The notes: generated from the sequence alone by a model not told the origin. DNA of 64,000 nt from Bacteroidota bacterium (GCA_947478465.1 CANJWH010000011.1:1-64000); one strand, 5' to 3'; positions 21,085 through 31,052 are shown, counted from the stretch's first letter. Translations and numbers: made by a program.

Positions 21085-22398
21085 TTAAGAAACAATTTCA
21101 CCGTAAAGGTCGAAATCTTCGGCAGAAGTAATCTTCACGTTTGCAAAATCACCAACACGCACATAGAATTTCTTTGCATCAACCAGCACTTCATTATCCA
21201 CCTCAGGCGAATCAAATTCAGTGCGACCGACAAAGTAGTTCCCTTCTTTTCTATCAAACAACACTTTATAGGTTTTGCCTATTTTCTGTTGGTTCAGTTC
21301 ATTTGAAATCTCTTGCTGTGCCTGCATAATAGCTGCCACACGTTTCTCTTTTGTTTTTGCAGAAACATCATCTTTCAGCAAATAAGCATGCGTATTTTCT
21401 TCGTGCGAATAAGCAAATATTCCAAGCCTGTCGAAACGGGTTTCTTTTACCCATTCCAGCATTTCGTTAAAATCTTCCTTTGTTTCGCCCGGGTAGCCTG
21501 CAATCAAGGTTGTTCGCAAAGCAATTTCCGAAACTTTCTCGCGAATGGTTTTCACCAGTTCACGTGTCTTTTCAGAAGTTGTTCCTCTGCGCATTGATTT
21601 CAGCATAGGGTTTGAAATGTGCTGCAAAGGCATATCAAGGTACTTCACAATCTTCTTATTCTCGCGCATTATATCCAACACATCTTCGGGAAACCCTGAT
21701 GGGAAAGCATAATGCAACCGCAGCCACTCAATACCGTCTACTTCTGAAAGACGCTGCAGCAATTCAGCTAATTTGCGTTTACCGTAAATATCAATTCCGT
21801 AATACGTTGAGTCCTGCGCAATAATCATCAACTCTTTTACTCCTTTTGCAGCAAGACTTTCTGCTTCTTTCACCAATTCTTCAATTGGTTTTGAAATATG
21901 TTTCCCTCGCATTAAAGGAATAGCACAAAACGAACAAGGACGATCGCAACCTTCTGATATTTTGAAATAAGCATAATGCGATGGAGTAGTAATAATGCGT
22001 TCTCCTATAAGTTCATGCTTGTAATCAGAACCCAACACTTTCAATAATTTAGGCAAATCACGTGTTCCGAAATACTGATCAACATTTGGGATTTCTTTTT
22101 CCAAATCAGGTTTGTACCTTTCAGAAAGACATCCTGTTACAAATACTTTATCAACTAAACCACGCTGCTTTGCATCGGCAAAACGAACAATTGTATCAAT
22201 GCTTTCCTGCTTCGCATTATCAATAAAACCGCAGGTATTGATGACAATAATATTTGCATCATCTTTATCACTTTCATGCACAGCAACTTTGCCGTTAGCT
22301 TTCAGCTGACCTAATAAAACTTCTGAATCATAAATATTCTTGGAGCAGCCAAGAGTGACAACATTGATCTTATTCTTTTTGGCTGACTTTGTTCTCAT
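21085..22398 (-). CDS. rimO: 30S ribosomal protein S12 methylthiotransferase RimO
   Basis: VVTLGCSKNIYDSEVL, radical SAM SEGCDRPCSFCAIPLMRGKH, TRAM-like C-terminus. Confidence 0.95.
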   Translation of the reverse strand: MRTKSAKKNKINVVTLGCSKNIYDSEVLLGQLKANGKVAVHESDKDDANIIVINTCGFIDNAKQESIDTIVRFADAKQRGLVDKVFVTGCLSERYKPDLEKEIPNVDQYFGTRDLPKLLKVLGSDYKHELIGERIITTPSHYAYFKISEGCDRPCSFCAIPLMRGKHISKPIEELVKEAESLAAKGVKELMIIAQDSTYYGIDIYGKRKLAELLQRLSEVDGIEWLRLHYAFPSGFPEDVLDIMRENKKIVKYLDMPLQHISNPMLKSMRRGTTSEKTRELVKTIREKVSEIALRTTLIAGYPGETKEDFNEMLEWVKETRFDRLGIFAYSHEENTHAYLLKDDVSAKTKEKRVAAIMQAQQEISNELNQQKIGKTYKVLFDRKEGNYFVGRTEFDSPEVDNEVLVDAKKFYVRVGDFANVKITSAEDFDLYGEIVS

Positions 22399-23345
22399 TT
22401 AAACAAACTATCTACAAACTCATTTTTGTTAAATACCTGTAAATGATCAATACCCTCTCCTACTCCAATATATTTTACAGGGATTTTAAACTGGTCTGAA
22501 ATACCGATAACGACACCGCCTTTAGCAGTTCCATCCAGTTTTGTTAATGCAAGCGCATTTACGTCAGTAGCCAAAGTAAATTGTTTAGCCTGTTCAATGG
22601 CGTTTTGTCCGGTTGAAGCGTCCAGTACTAATAAAATCTCATGTGGTGCATCAGGTATTACCTTTTGCATAACACGCTTGATTTTTGAAAGTTCGTTCAT
22701 CAGGTTCACTTTATTGTGTAACCTGCCGGCAGTATCAATTATTACCACATCCGCATTTTGTTTTACAGCTTCCGAAACAGCTTCAAAAGCAACCGAAGCA
22801 GGGTCAGCATTCATACCCTGATTAATTACAGGAACGCCAACTCTAGTTCCCCATATTTTCAATTGGTCAACTGCTGCTGCTCTGAAAGTGTCTGCAGCGC
22901 CTAACATCACATTATTGCCTGCCTTCTTCAACTGGTTGGCTAGTTTACCGATGGTGGTTGTTTTACCAACTCCGTTAACACCAACCACCATAATAACATA
23001 AGGCTTTTTACCGGCAGGAATAGTAAATTCTGTTACATCATCGCTGTTATTTTCAGCAAGCAATGAAGCAATTTCTTCTTTTAATAATCTGTTTAGTTCT
23101 GAAGCACCCAGGTATTTATCTTTTTTAACCCGCTCTTCAATTCGTGCAATAATTTTCAAAGTTGTCTCCACGCCAACATCACTGCTGATAAGGATCTCTT
23201 CAAGATTATCAAGCACATCGGCATCTACTATTGATTTACCAACAACAGCTTTTGTAAGTCTGGAGAAAACACTTTCGCGTGTTTTTTCCAAACCTTTGTC
23301 AAGGCTCTCTTTTTTGTCTTTAGAAAATATACTAAAAATACCCAT
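22395..23345 (-). CDS. ftsY: signal recognition particle-docking protein FtsY
   Basis: GVNGVGKTTTIGKLA, DTFRAAAVDQL, DTAGRLHNK, TKLDGTAKGG; start at internal MGIFSIFSK. Confidence 0.95.
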   Translation of the reverse strand: MGIFSIFSKDKKESLDKGLEKTRESVFSRLTKAVVGKSIVDADVLDNLEEILISSDVGVETTLKIIARIEERVKKDKYLGASELNRLLKEEIASLLAENNSDDVTEFTIPAGKKPYVIMVVGVNGVGKTTTIGKLANQLKKAGNNVMLGAADTFRAAAVDQLKIWGTRVGVPVINQGMNADPASVAFEAVSEAVKQNADVVIIDTAGRLHNKVNLMNELSKIKRVMQKVIPDAPHEILLVLDASTGQNAIEQAKQFTLATDVNALALTKLDGTAKGGVVIGISDQFKIPVKYIGVGEGIDHLQVFNKNEFVDSLFK

Positions 23346-23350
23346 TGTAT

Positions 23351-23390
23351 TAAACAAAAAAAGCTTCTTCCTGAGGAGAAAGAAGCTTTG
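23351..23390 (-). terminator. Rho-independent terminator after the rpmG-DUF4295 genes
   Basis: stem AAAGCTTCTT/AAGAAGCTTT followed on the minus strand by TTTTTG. Confidence 0.6.
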
Positions 23391-23408
23391 TATTCATTGT
23401 GCCGTTAA

Positions 23409-23564
23409 TTAGTTTTCTTTCAGAAAATCTTTCACGTGGTCGTTGTGAACTACTTCTGTTTTGAAAGAATACGCACCTGTTTTAGGTGATTTTACCATTT
23501 TAATTACTTTGGTAAAACTTCTTCCTGTTCCTGATTTCAGCGTTGCTACGGTTTTCTTTGCCAT
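23409..23564 (-). CDS. DUF4295 family protein (51 aa)
   Basis: MAKKTVATLKSGTGRSFTKVIKMVKSPKTGAYSFKTEVVHNDHVKDFLKEN translated by hand; known neighbour of L33 in Bacteroidota. Confidence 0.9.
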   Translation of the reverse strand: MAKKTVATLKSGTGRSFTKVIKMVKSPKTGAYSFKTEVVHNDHVKDFLKEN

Positions 23565-23578
23565 GTTATTTTTTGCTT

Positions 23579-23620
23579 TTAGCTTTCAGCTATTAGCCAT
23601 TAGCTAACAGCCATCAGCTG
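23579..23620. repeat. 6 x 7-bp tandem repeat, consensus TYAGCYA
   Basis: TTAGCTT TCAGCTA TTAGCCA TTAGCTA ACAGCCA TCAGCTG read directly. Confidence 0.85.
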
Positions 23621-23623
23621 ATT

Positions 23624-23806
23624 TTACTTAATTTCTTTGTGAACTGTCATTTTCTTAAGAATTGGGTTGTATTTTTTCAACTCAACTCTTTCGGTTGTAT
23701 TTTTCTTGTTTTTGGTAGTGATATAACGAGAAGTTCCCGGTTTACCGCTGTCTTTATGCTCAGTGCATTCAAGAATTACCTGTATTCTGCTTCCTCTTTT
23801 AGCCAT
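23624..23806 (-). CDS. rpmG: 50S ribosomal protein L33
   Basis: [60 protein letters not shown]. Confidence 0.95.
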   Translation of the reverse strand: MAKRGSRIQVILECTEHKDSGKPGTSRYITTKNKKNTTERVELKKYNPILKKMTVHKEIK

Positions 23807-23936
23807 TTTATTCTGTTTTATTATTTAAAGGGCTGCAAATGTATAAATTTATTCCAAACAAAAATGAAAATAATTGTTCAGATAAGTTCACTTTCGTCAA
23901 ACACACTAATTATTCGCGAAAAGAAATGACAATTAC

Positions 23937-23967
23937 TTGACATCCCTATTGAAAATCAATATATTTG
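23937..23967 (+). promoter_or_regulatory. Bacteroidota-type promoter (TTG-N20-TATATTTG) upstream of the PKD protein
   Basis: TTG at 23937-23939 and TATATTTG at 23960-23967. Confidence 0.5.
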
Positions 23968-24023
23968 CTTGGCATTTTCTAAAGATAATGGGAAGCAATT
24001 TTTACCCCTGTTGGATTTAACCT

Positions 24024-27000
24024 ATGTTCACTTGTGTTAAATCCATTGTATTAACGTTAACAATTCTGGCTTTTTTAGGCCTGATGAATACCTGTTATTC
24101 TCAATGCGATAATGCCGATTTTTCAAACAATAACTTTACCGGATGGGTGGGTAGAACCGGAACTTGTTGTGGTATAAATACACCAACTGTAGGAATTGTA
24201 AACGGACGACACACCATAATGACGGGAGCCGGCACAGATCCCATTGCCTGCAATGACATTACATTAGTTGCGCCAGGGTATGCAGCATCAGCCCGTTTGG
24301 GAAACAGCAATGTTGGTGCGGAGGCGGAACGCCTTTCTTACACTTACAATGTAACAACTGCAAGTGCACTTTTCACTTACCAATATGCTGTGGTGCTGGA
24401 AGACCCCGGCCACTCTGTTGCTGACCAACCTCGTTTCGAAATAAGGGTTTTAAATTCAAACGGACAATTAATCAGTCAACAATGCGGATATTATGCTGTT
24501 ACATCTGCTGCAAATATTCAAGGATTTCGGAATTGTGGTGGCGTACGTTACAGAGCATGGACACCTGTTGGGATTGACCTGTCTGCTTTTATAGGGCAAA
24601 ACATTACTATTGAATTTTCAACTGGTGATTGCGCACTTGGCGGCCACTTTGGTTATGCCTACATTGTTGGAGAGTGCAATCCGCTGGAACTGGTAGTGGA
24701 TTATTGTCCTGCCAACAGTAATATAGCCACACTTACTGCGCCAAGCGGTTTTAGCTATCAGTGGAATACAGGAGCAACTTCTCAAAGCATACAGGTTACC
24801 AACCCCGTAAATGGCGCGCAATATTCATGTCTTCTGACTGCCGTTACCGGATGTCAGGTTAACGTTTCGGCAAACATAGCAGCTACTGCAATTAACACAG
24901 ACTTTACAAATACAGTTGCCTGTCCGGGTGAACAAATACAATTTACAGATATAACCAATTCAAATATTGGAACTGTAGTTTCTTGGGATTGGGATTTTGG
25001 CGATGGGAATACTTCACAACTACAAAACCCTACAAACACCTATGCTAACAGCGGTGTTTACAGCGTAACATTAACTACAGTAACATCCAATAATTGCGAG
25101 GGAACAATAACTAAAGCGGTTGATATAAACCCTTATCCAGTAGCCAATTTTACAGCACCTCCGGTTTGTGAATCTTTTCCTGTAAACTTTGCCAACGGAA
25201 CTCTTTTTCCAAATACTATTGGCGCATGGAGCTGGGATTTTGGAGATGGTTCGCAACCCAATACCGCCAATTGGGATGCACAACATAACTATTCTGTGGG
25301 CAATTATAATGCAACACTTATCTGCTATTCGCAAAATCTGGCCTGTACCGATACTTTTACTGCTCCGGTTGTGGTTTCACCTTTACCTGCAGCTGATTTT
25401 ACTTTCACGGATGTATGCCACGGAAACCCTGTAGATTTCACCAATACCTCACAAGGTACTATCAGCAACTCTACATGGGATTTTGGAGACAACTCTATTC
25501 CACTTTACATCACTTCACCATCACATATTTTTATTGCTTCAGGAAATTACAACACAACACTTTCGGTTACAAGTACTGACGGCTGTGTGGATTCCATAAC
25601 ACAAACCGTAACCGTAACAGCTCAGCCTCAAACTCAGTTCAGCTATAACAATGCCTGTGAAGGCGCACCTGTAAACTTCACCAATCAAAGCACCATTTCA
25701 CCTCCTTTTGCGATTAATGAATGGGAGTGGGATTTTGGAGATGCAAGCCCTGTAAATACTACCGATTGGGAACCTCAGCACATTTATGCAACTGCCGGAA
25801 CATATTACATCCGCCTGATTACCTGGTCTGACAATCTGGTTTGTTCTGACACGCTTATTGATTCAGTTTATGTTTATCCGCAACCACAGGTTGACTTTTC
25901 ATTTTCCAACGTTTGCCTCAATGTAGCAATGGAACTTGACAATTTATCGCAGGGAGAAATTACTGACTGGGACTGGAATTTTGGTGATGGCAGTGAGCAC
26001 AACTTCAACATGAACATAAGCCATTCCTACTCTACTCCCGGCAATTTTGATGTTACACTAAGCGCAACCACAATTTACGGATGTATCGATTCACTAACTC
26101 AGTCTGTTACTATTTATTCTCAACCTGAAGCGGCTTTCAGTTCTGCTAATGTCTGCCATGGAACCACTACAGATTTTACAGATTTATCAACCACGCCTGC
26201 GCCAGGAACAATTGTAAGCTGGCAATGGAATTTTGCTGATGCAACGCCTTTTGTTAACGACACATCCACAACTCATCAATATGCAAATCCCGGAAATTAT
26301 AATGTAGTGCATTCTGTTGTTTCAAACGATGGATGTATTGATTCAATTATTCAAACCATAGTTGTTCACCCAAACCCTGTGGTTGATTTTATTGGTGAAC
26401 CTGAGCAAGGTTGTTCGCCTTTATTTGTGGATTTCCATGATTTATCGGGGATACTTTCAGGTGTAAATGCACAATGGGATTGGAATTTTGGAGACATTGG
26501 TTCTTCTTCGTTGCAGGACCCAACCTATGCTTTTATCAATTTTTCAACTACAGTTCCTGCTATTTTTGATGTTTCGCTGAAGGTAACCTCAGATCAGGGA
26601 TGCGAAACAAATCTTCGCAAAGAGAATTACATCACCGTTTTTCCGATACCAAAAGCAGGATTTACTTTCACACCCCAGGTTACAACAGTTGTTTATCCTC
26701 AAATTGAATTTACTGATTTATCGCAGGAGGCAACACAATGGAGCTGGAACTTTGGAGATAATCAGGTAAACAATACTTCCAACTTTCAAAATCCTGTTTA
26801 CAATTACAGCGACACCGGAATATTTACAATAACACAAGTTGTTTATAACGACTATCGCTGTTCGGACACCATGCGTTCTGAAGTGATTATTAATCCCGAT
26901 ATAGTGATTTACATACCAAATGCATTCAGCCCCAATGCCAATGGTGTGAACGATCGCTTTACAATAAATGGAACCGGAATTTCAGCTCAGCAGATGCGCA

Positions 27001-27179
27001 TTTACGACCGCTGGGGCGAACTGCTTTTCTATACTGAAGACATTGAAAGGGGCTGGGATGGAACTATACAACGCAACGGAGAGAAAGCTAAACAGGATAT
27101 GTATGTTTACACCATTACCGTTTTGGATTTGGTGAAAGCTGAACATAAGTTTTATGGCTACGTGATGTTGTTACGATAG
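24024..27179 (+). CDS. PKD-domain surface protein with gliding motility-associated C-terminal (T9SS type B) domain, 1051 aa
   Basis: repeated WDWNFGDG-type PKD motifs; C-terminus YIPNAFSPNANGVNDRFTINGTGI...YDRWGELLFYTED...GWDGT. Confidence 0.93.
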   Translation: MFTCVKSIVLTLTILAFLGLMNTCYSQCDNADFSNNNFTGWVGRTGTCCGINTPTVGIVNGRHTIMTGAGTDPIACNDITLVAPGYAASARLGNSNVGAEAERLSYTYNVTTASALFTYQYAVVLEDPGHSVADQPRFEIRVLNSNGQLISQQCGYYAVTSAANIQGFRNCGGVRYRAWTPVGIDLSAFIGQNITIEFSTGDCALGGHFGYAYIVGECNPLELVVDYCPANSNIATLTAPSGFSYQWNTGATSQSIQVTNPVNGAQYSCLLTAVTGCQVNVSANIAATAINTDFTNTVACPGEQIQFTDITNSNIGTVVSWDWDFGDGNTSQLQNPTNTYANSGVYSVTLTTVTSNNCEGTITKAVDINPYPVANFTAPPVCESFPVNFANGTLFPNTIGAWSWDFGDGSQPNTANWDAQHNYSVGNYNATLICYSQNLACTDTFTAPVVVSPLPAADFTFTDVCHGNPVDFTNTSQGTISNSTWDFGDNSIPLYITSPSHIFIASGNYNTTLSVTSTDGCVDSITQTVTVTAQPQTQFSYNNACEGAPVNFTNQSTISPPFAINEWEWDFGDASPVNTTDWEPQHIYATAGTYYIRLITWSDNLVCSDTLIDSVYVYPQPQVDFSFSNVCLNVAMELDNLSQGEITDWDWNFGDGSEHNFNMNISHSYSTPGNFDVTLSATTIYGCIDSLTQSVTIYSQPEAAFSSANVCHGTTTDFTDLSTTPAPGTIVSWQWNFADATPFVNDTSTTHQYANPGNYNVVHSVVSNDGCIDSIIQTIVVHPNPVVDFIGEPEQGCSPLFVDFHDLSGILSGVNAQWDWNFGDIGSSSLQDPTYAFINFSTTVPAIFDVSLKVTSDQGCETNLRKENYITVFPIPKAGFTFTPQVTTVVYPQIEFTDLSQEATQWSWNFGDNQVNNTSNFQNPVYNYSDTGIFTITQVVYNDYRCSDTMRSEVIINPDIVIYIPNAFSPNANGVNDRFTINGTGISAQQMRIYDRWGELLFYTEDIERGWDGTIQRNGEKAKQDMYVYTITVLDLVKAEHKFYGYVMLLR

Positions 27180-27189
27180 GTTTTTTCAC

Positions 27190-27213
27190 CGCAGAGACGC
27201 GGAGGCGCAGAGA
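27190..27213. repeat. 3 x 8-bp tandem repeat (CGCAGAGA CGCGGAGG CGCAGAGA) abutting the next ATG
   Basis: read directly. Confidence 0.85.
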
Positions 27214-30200
27214 ATGAAAAATAAAATGCAGCGGATAAAATTCACACTATTAGCTCTACTCTTCTCATACAGTGCTTCTGCGCAATTAGTAACCGACAAT
27301 ACCTATACCCCAGATGAGTTAGTTGATATTATAGTTGCTGACGGAATAGTAGTCAGCAACGTAATAATGAACTGTCCGCAGATTGCTAATGCCTATTTTG
27401 ATGGCACTGCCACTAATATTGGCATGACAACCGGCATTTTGCTTACCAGCGGCACTGCCGCTTTAGCTAACGGCCCCAACAACAATGCAGGTGCCGGAAG
27501 CTGCAACAACTCACAAGGCGACCCATCGGTTTCTGCTATTTCAGGAAACAACACCAGTTACGATGCGTGCATTCTGGAGTTTGACATAGTTCCCACCTGC
27601 ACACCCCTCACATTTTCTTACGTTTTCGGGTCAGAAGAATATCCTGAATACATTAACCGTGAGTTTGCCGATGGCATGGTGATTATGATAAGCGGTCCCG
27701 GCATTGTTGGCACACAAAATCTGGCAGTGATAAACGGCAACACTCCCGTAAATATTCAGAACATTAACCAGAACAATAACAACGGACTTTACAACAGTAA
27801 TAACGGAGGTGCAAGTATTCAATACGATGGCTTTACCGATGTGCTGACTGCTACTGCCAACGTACAGCCCTGCTCACAATATCACATCAAAATTGCGGTT
27901 GCTGATATTATCGATTGCATTTTTGATGCAGGACTTTTTATTGCAGAAAACAGTATGGACTGCGGAGTGAATGCAGCCGTTGTTACCGATGCAGTTCAAA
28001 ACGGAGTAAACCCTATTGAAGGCTGCAAAACTATTTCGGTTGATTTTTGCAGACAGGGCAGCACAGCTGCTCCTTTTGATGTTCACCTGTCGTTTGCGGG
28101 AACTGCTGTAAACGGAGCTGATTATGTAAATATCCCTTCCACCATTACTATTCCGGCAGGGCAACAATGTATTACCGTAGTTATTGATCCTATCAGTGAC
28201 GGACAAAACGAACCTACAGAAACGCTGCAACTGATTTATGAAATTATTTCCGGAGCATGCTCGTTATTAGACACTATTGACATTGATATTATGAACGATC
28301 AGGGATTGGTTGCTTCGTTCTTTAATAACGATGTCTGTTTAAATAACACCACATTCTTTAACAACACAACGGTTATCAATCCGCCTGCAACGGTCAGTAA
28401 TTTTCAATGGGATTTTGGCGACCTGAATACCAGCATATCCTATAACCCATCAAACATTTATGCTGCTGCCGGCACTTACGATGTAATGCTGATTGCCACC
28501 AGCAACAGCGGCTGTATTGATACTGTTATTCAGCAAGTGAATGTGTATGATTACCCCACAGCATCATTTACGTTTACAAATACCTGCCTTAACAGCGAGG
28601 CCGTTTTTACCAATACCTCAACAGATGCCAGCAATGATACTATAGGCACTGTGGTGTGGAATTTTGGTGACGGTATCAGTTCCCCATTATGGGATGGCTC
28701 GCATTATTATTCACTGCCTAACTCTTACCCTGTTGTGTTGCAGGTATTCAATTCGGTGATGGGTTGCTCCAGCACTTTTCAGGATACGATTGATATTTAT
28801 CCTTCGGTGGCGGTTGACTTTATTGCAGCCAATGTTTGTTTTCCAAATCCGGTTGACTTTATTAACCAGAGCGTTGGAGTAGCGCAGTGGGAATGGGATT
28901 TTGATGATGGAAGCCCTTATGATGCAACGCAAGACCCCAGCTATACTTACGCCAATGCCGATACTTTTGATGTACGTTTAGTAGGCATTACGCCTGATGG
29001 CTGCAACGATACCATTACCAATACCATTTATGTTTTTGATGCGCCTGTGGCACAATTCAGTTTTGTTGATACCTGCGCCAATACTTCTGCCATCTTTACC
29101 AATACTTCGCTTGACCCTACCATGGGCACACTGGATGTCTGGTACTGGTCGTTCAGTGATAACACAACTTCCAGCGCATTTTCACCGCTGCATAATTTTC
29201 CGGGAGCAGGTATTTATGATGTAATGATGATTGCTTATTCCAGCAACCTGAGTTGTGCTGACACGGCTTTGGCACAGATTGAAATGTTTCCCGTTCCCAC
29301 TGCAGACTTTACAATGCAAAGCGTTTGCAATCTGCTGGATGTAGTTCCTGTAAATCTTTCTTCGGGCAGCATTAATACCTATGAGTGGGATTTTGATGAC
29401 AACACCGCCATTGATTTCAGTCAGGACCCAACCCACCTATATGCCAACACGGGGCAATACGATATTCAGTTGCTGGTTACCAGTGTTGAGGGTTGCCTGG
29501 ATTCTGTTTCCCGGCCCGTTACAGTGTATGAATTACCGGTGGCGCAGTTTACCGTTGCGCCTGTATGCGATGGCTTTCCTGCTTTGTTTCAAAATACAAG
29601 CAGCATTGCCTTTCCTGAAAATATTGTAACCTGGGAATGGACTTATGGTGATGGAACCCCACCCGAAACGGCTGTTAACGCCAACCATGTTTACCCTAAT
29701 GACGGAACATTTGATGCCCAGATATTAGTGGTATCGGGACATGGCTGCCGCGATTCGGTAACGCAAACGGTTACCATTTATCCCGTTCCTGTTCCTGATT
29801 TTTCGGTTGATACAGCAGCAGGCTGCCAGCCGCTGTGCGTTAATTTCACTGACCTTAGTACCATTAACACCGGAAACATTGTGCAGTGGGACTGGAACCT
29901 GGGCGACCTTACCCTTTCAGATGTTCAAAATCCTGCGCATTGTTATTACAACGATGATAATTTTACCTCTACTCTTATTGATGTTTCGCTGCAGGTATTC
30001 AGTGAGTATGGCTGCAAGAGCGATACAGTTTTTGACGATGTGATTGAGGTATATCCTATTCCGCTGGCCGAGTTTACGTTTTCGCCAATGGAAACTTCGC
30101 TGCTGGAACCGCAGGTGCATTTTACCGATTACAGCATAAACCCCGTTACCTGGCACTGGGATTTTGGCGAGCCGCAAATTGATACCGATACTTCCGATGC

Positions 30201-30606
30201 CGAAGACCCTGTTTATGATTACCGCGATTTCGGGAATATGTTTGCCTCCCTTATTGTATGGAACCGCTACGGTTGCAGCGATACAGTAACCCATACCGTT
30301 ATCATTAAACCCGATTTTGTGATGTATGCACCCTCGGCCTTTACCCCCAACGGTGACGGACTGAACGATGTTTTTAAGCCCGAAGGCTTAGGCATGGGCA
30401 CCATGGAATGGTTTGTTTTTGACCGCTGGGGCGCCAAACTTTTTACCGGCACCGATACCATTACCGGCTGGGACGGGACAGTGCGCGCCACCAACCGCCT
30501 TGCCCCGCAGGGCGTTTATGTTTACCATATCCGCTCGGTAGATCTTACAGGTGATGAACATTCAATGACTGGTAAGCTGGTGCTGGTGAGGAAACCGGAG
30601 GAGTGA
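27214..30606 (+). CDS. choice-of-anchor L / Calx-beta-like / PKD protein with gliding motility-associated C-terminal (T9SS type B) domain, 1130 aa
   Basis: LTFSYVFGSEEYPEYINREFADGM (choice-of-anchor L), PKD repeats, YAPSAFTPNGDGLNDVFKPEG...FDRWGAKLF...GWDGT. Confidence 0.92.
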   Translation: MKNKMQRIKFTLLALLFSYSASAQLVTDNTYTPDELVDIIVADGIVVSNVIMNCPQIANAYFDGTATNIGMTTGILLTSGTAALANGPNNNAGAGSCNNSQGDPSVSAISGNNTSYDACILEFDIVPTCTPLTFSYVFGSEEYPEYINREFADGMVIMISGPGIVGTQNLAVINGNTPVNIQNINQNNNNGLYNSNNGGASIQYDGFTDVLTATANVQPCSQYHIKIAVADIIDCIFDAGLFIAENSMDCGVNAAVVTDAVQNGVNPIEGCKTISVDFCRQGSTAAPFDVHLSFAGTAVNGADYVNIPSTITIPAGQQCITVVIDPISDGQNEPTETLQLIYEIISGACSLLDTIDIDIMNDQGLVASFFNNDVCLNNTTFFNNTTVINPPATVSNFQWDFGDLNTSISYNPSNIYAAAGTYDVMLIATSNSGCIDTVIQQVNVYDYPTASFTFTNTCLNSEAVFTNTSTDASNDTIGTVVWNFGDGISSPLWDGSHYYSLPNSYPVVLQVFNSVMGCSSTFQDTIDIYPSVAVDFIAANVCFPNPVDFINQSVGVAQWEWDFDDGSPYDATQDPSYTYANADTFDVRLVGITPDGCNDTITNTIYVFDAPVAQFSFVDTCANTSAIFTNTSLDPTMGTLDVWYWSFSDNTTSSAFSPLHNFPGAGIYDVMMIAYSSNLSCADTALAQIEMFPVPTADFTMQSVCNLLDVVPVNLSSGSINTYEWDFDDNTAIDFSQDPTHLYANTGQYDIQLLVTSVEGCLDSVSRPVTVYELPVAQFTVAPVCDGFPALFQNTSSIAFPENIVTWEWTYGDGTPPETAVNANHVYPNDGTFDAQILVVSGHGCRDSVTQTVTIYPVPVPDFSVDTAAGCQPLCVNFTDLSTINTGNIVQWDWNLGDLTLSDVQNPAHCYYNDDNFTSTLIDVSLQVFSEYGCKSDTVFDDVIEVYPIPLAEFTFSPMETSLLEPQVHFTDYSINPVTWHWDFGEPQIDTDTSDAEDPVYDYRDFGNMFASLIVWNRYGCSDTVTHTVIIKPDFVMYAPSAFTPNGDGLNDVFKPEGLGMGTMEWFVFDRWGAKLFTGTDTITGWDGTVRATNRLAPQGVYVYHIRSVDLTGDEHSMTGKLVLVRKPEE

Positions 30607-30621
30607 GTAAAATGTATTAGC

Positions 30622-30693
30622 CAAATAGCCAAGTAGGAATTAGGAGTTAGCAATCACGTGGTTGCTAACTCCTAATTCCTACTTGGCTATTTG
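30622..30693. repeat. perfect inverted repeat, 32-bp arms, 8-nt spacer TCACGTGG
   Basis: CAAATAGCCAAGTAGGAATTAGGAGTTAGCAA and its exact reverse complement. Confidence 0.95.
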
Positions 30694-30698
30694 CTTGT

Positions 30699-31037
30699 TT
30701 ACTTACTGATTACCTCCCAATACTTATCACGTTCAGCTTTTAGGGTTAGCAGTTCTTTTTTCAGTTGTTCCAGTTCAATTAATAAAGCCCGTTCGCGATG
30801 GGTAGTTTGCAGGGCGGGGGGCAAAAGAGTTGTGTAGTGTTCTACCAGATTTAGGTTCAAGAGTTCACTTAGCTCCAACAGAATGAGAATATCGGGATTC
30901 TGATTTTTGAGTTTTTGGGTAAGGTAGTTGGGCGATTTTCCCATTCCAAGGCTTATCTTTTTAAGTGATCTCCCACGCAGTTTCGCATATCCTTTAACGG
31001 TTTCAAGAAGGTTAGGTAGTGTTTTCTTTTCTTCCAT
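30699..31037 (-). CDS. small XRE-like helix-turn-helix protein with C-terminal coiled coil
   Basis: RSLKKISLGMGKSPNYLTQKLKNQNPDILILLELSELLNLN HTH, then ELEQLKKELLTLKAERDKYWEVISK; ATG at 31037 preferred over the TTG at 31043. Confidence 0.75.
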   Translation of the reverse strand: MEEKKTLPNLLETVKGYAKLRGRSLKKISLGMGKSPNYLTQKLKNQNPDILILLELSELLNLNLVEHYTTLLPPALQTTHRERALLIELEQLKKELLTLKAERDKYWEVISK

Positions 31038-31052
31038 ATTCAATTTATTATT

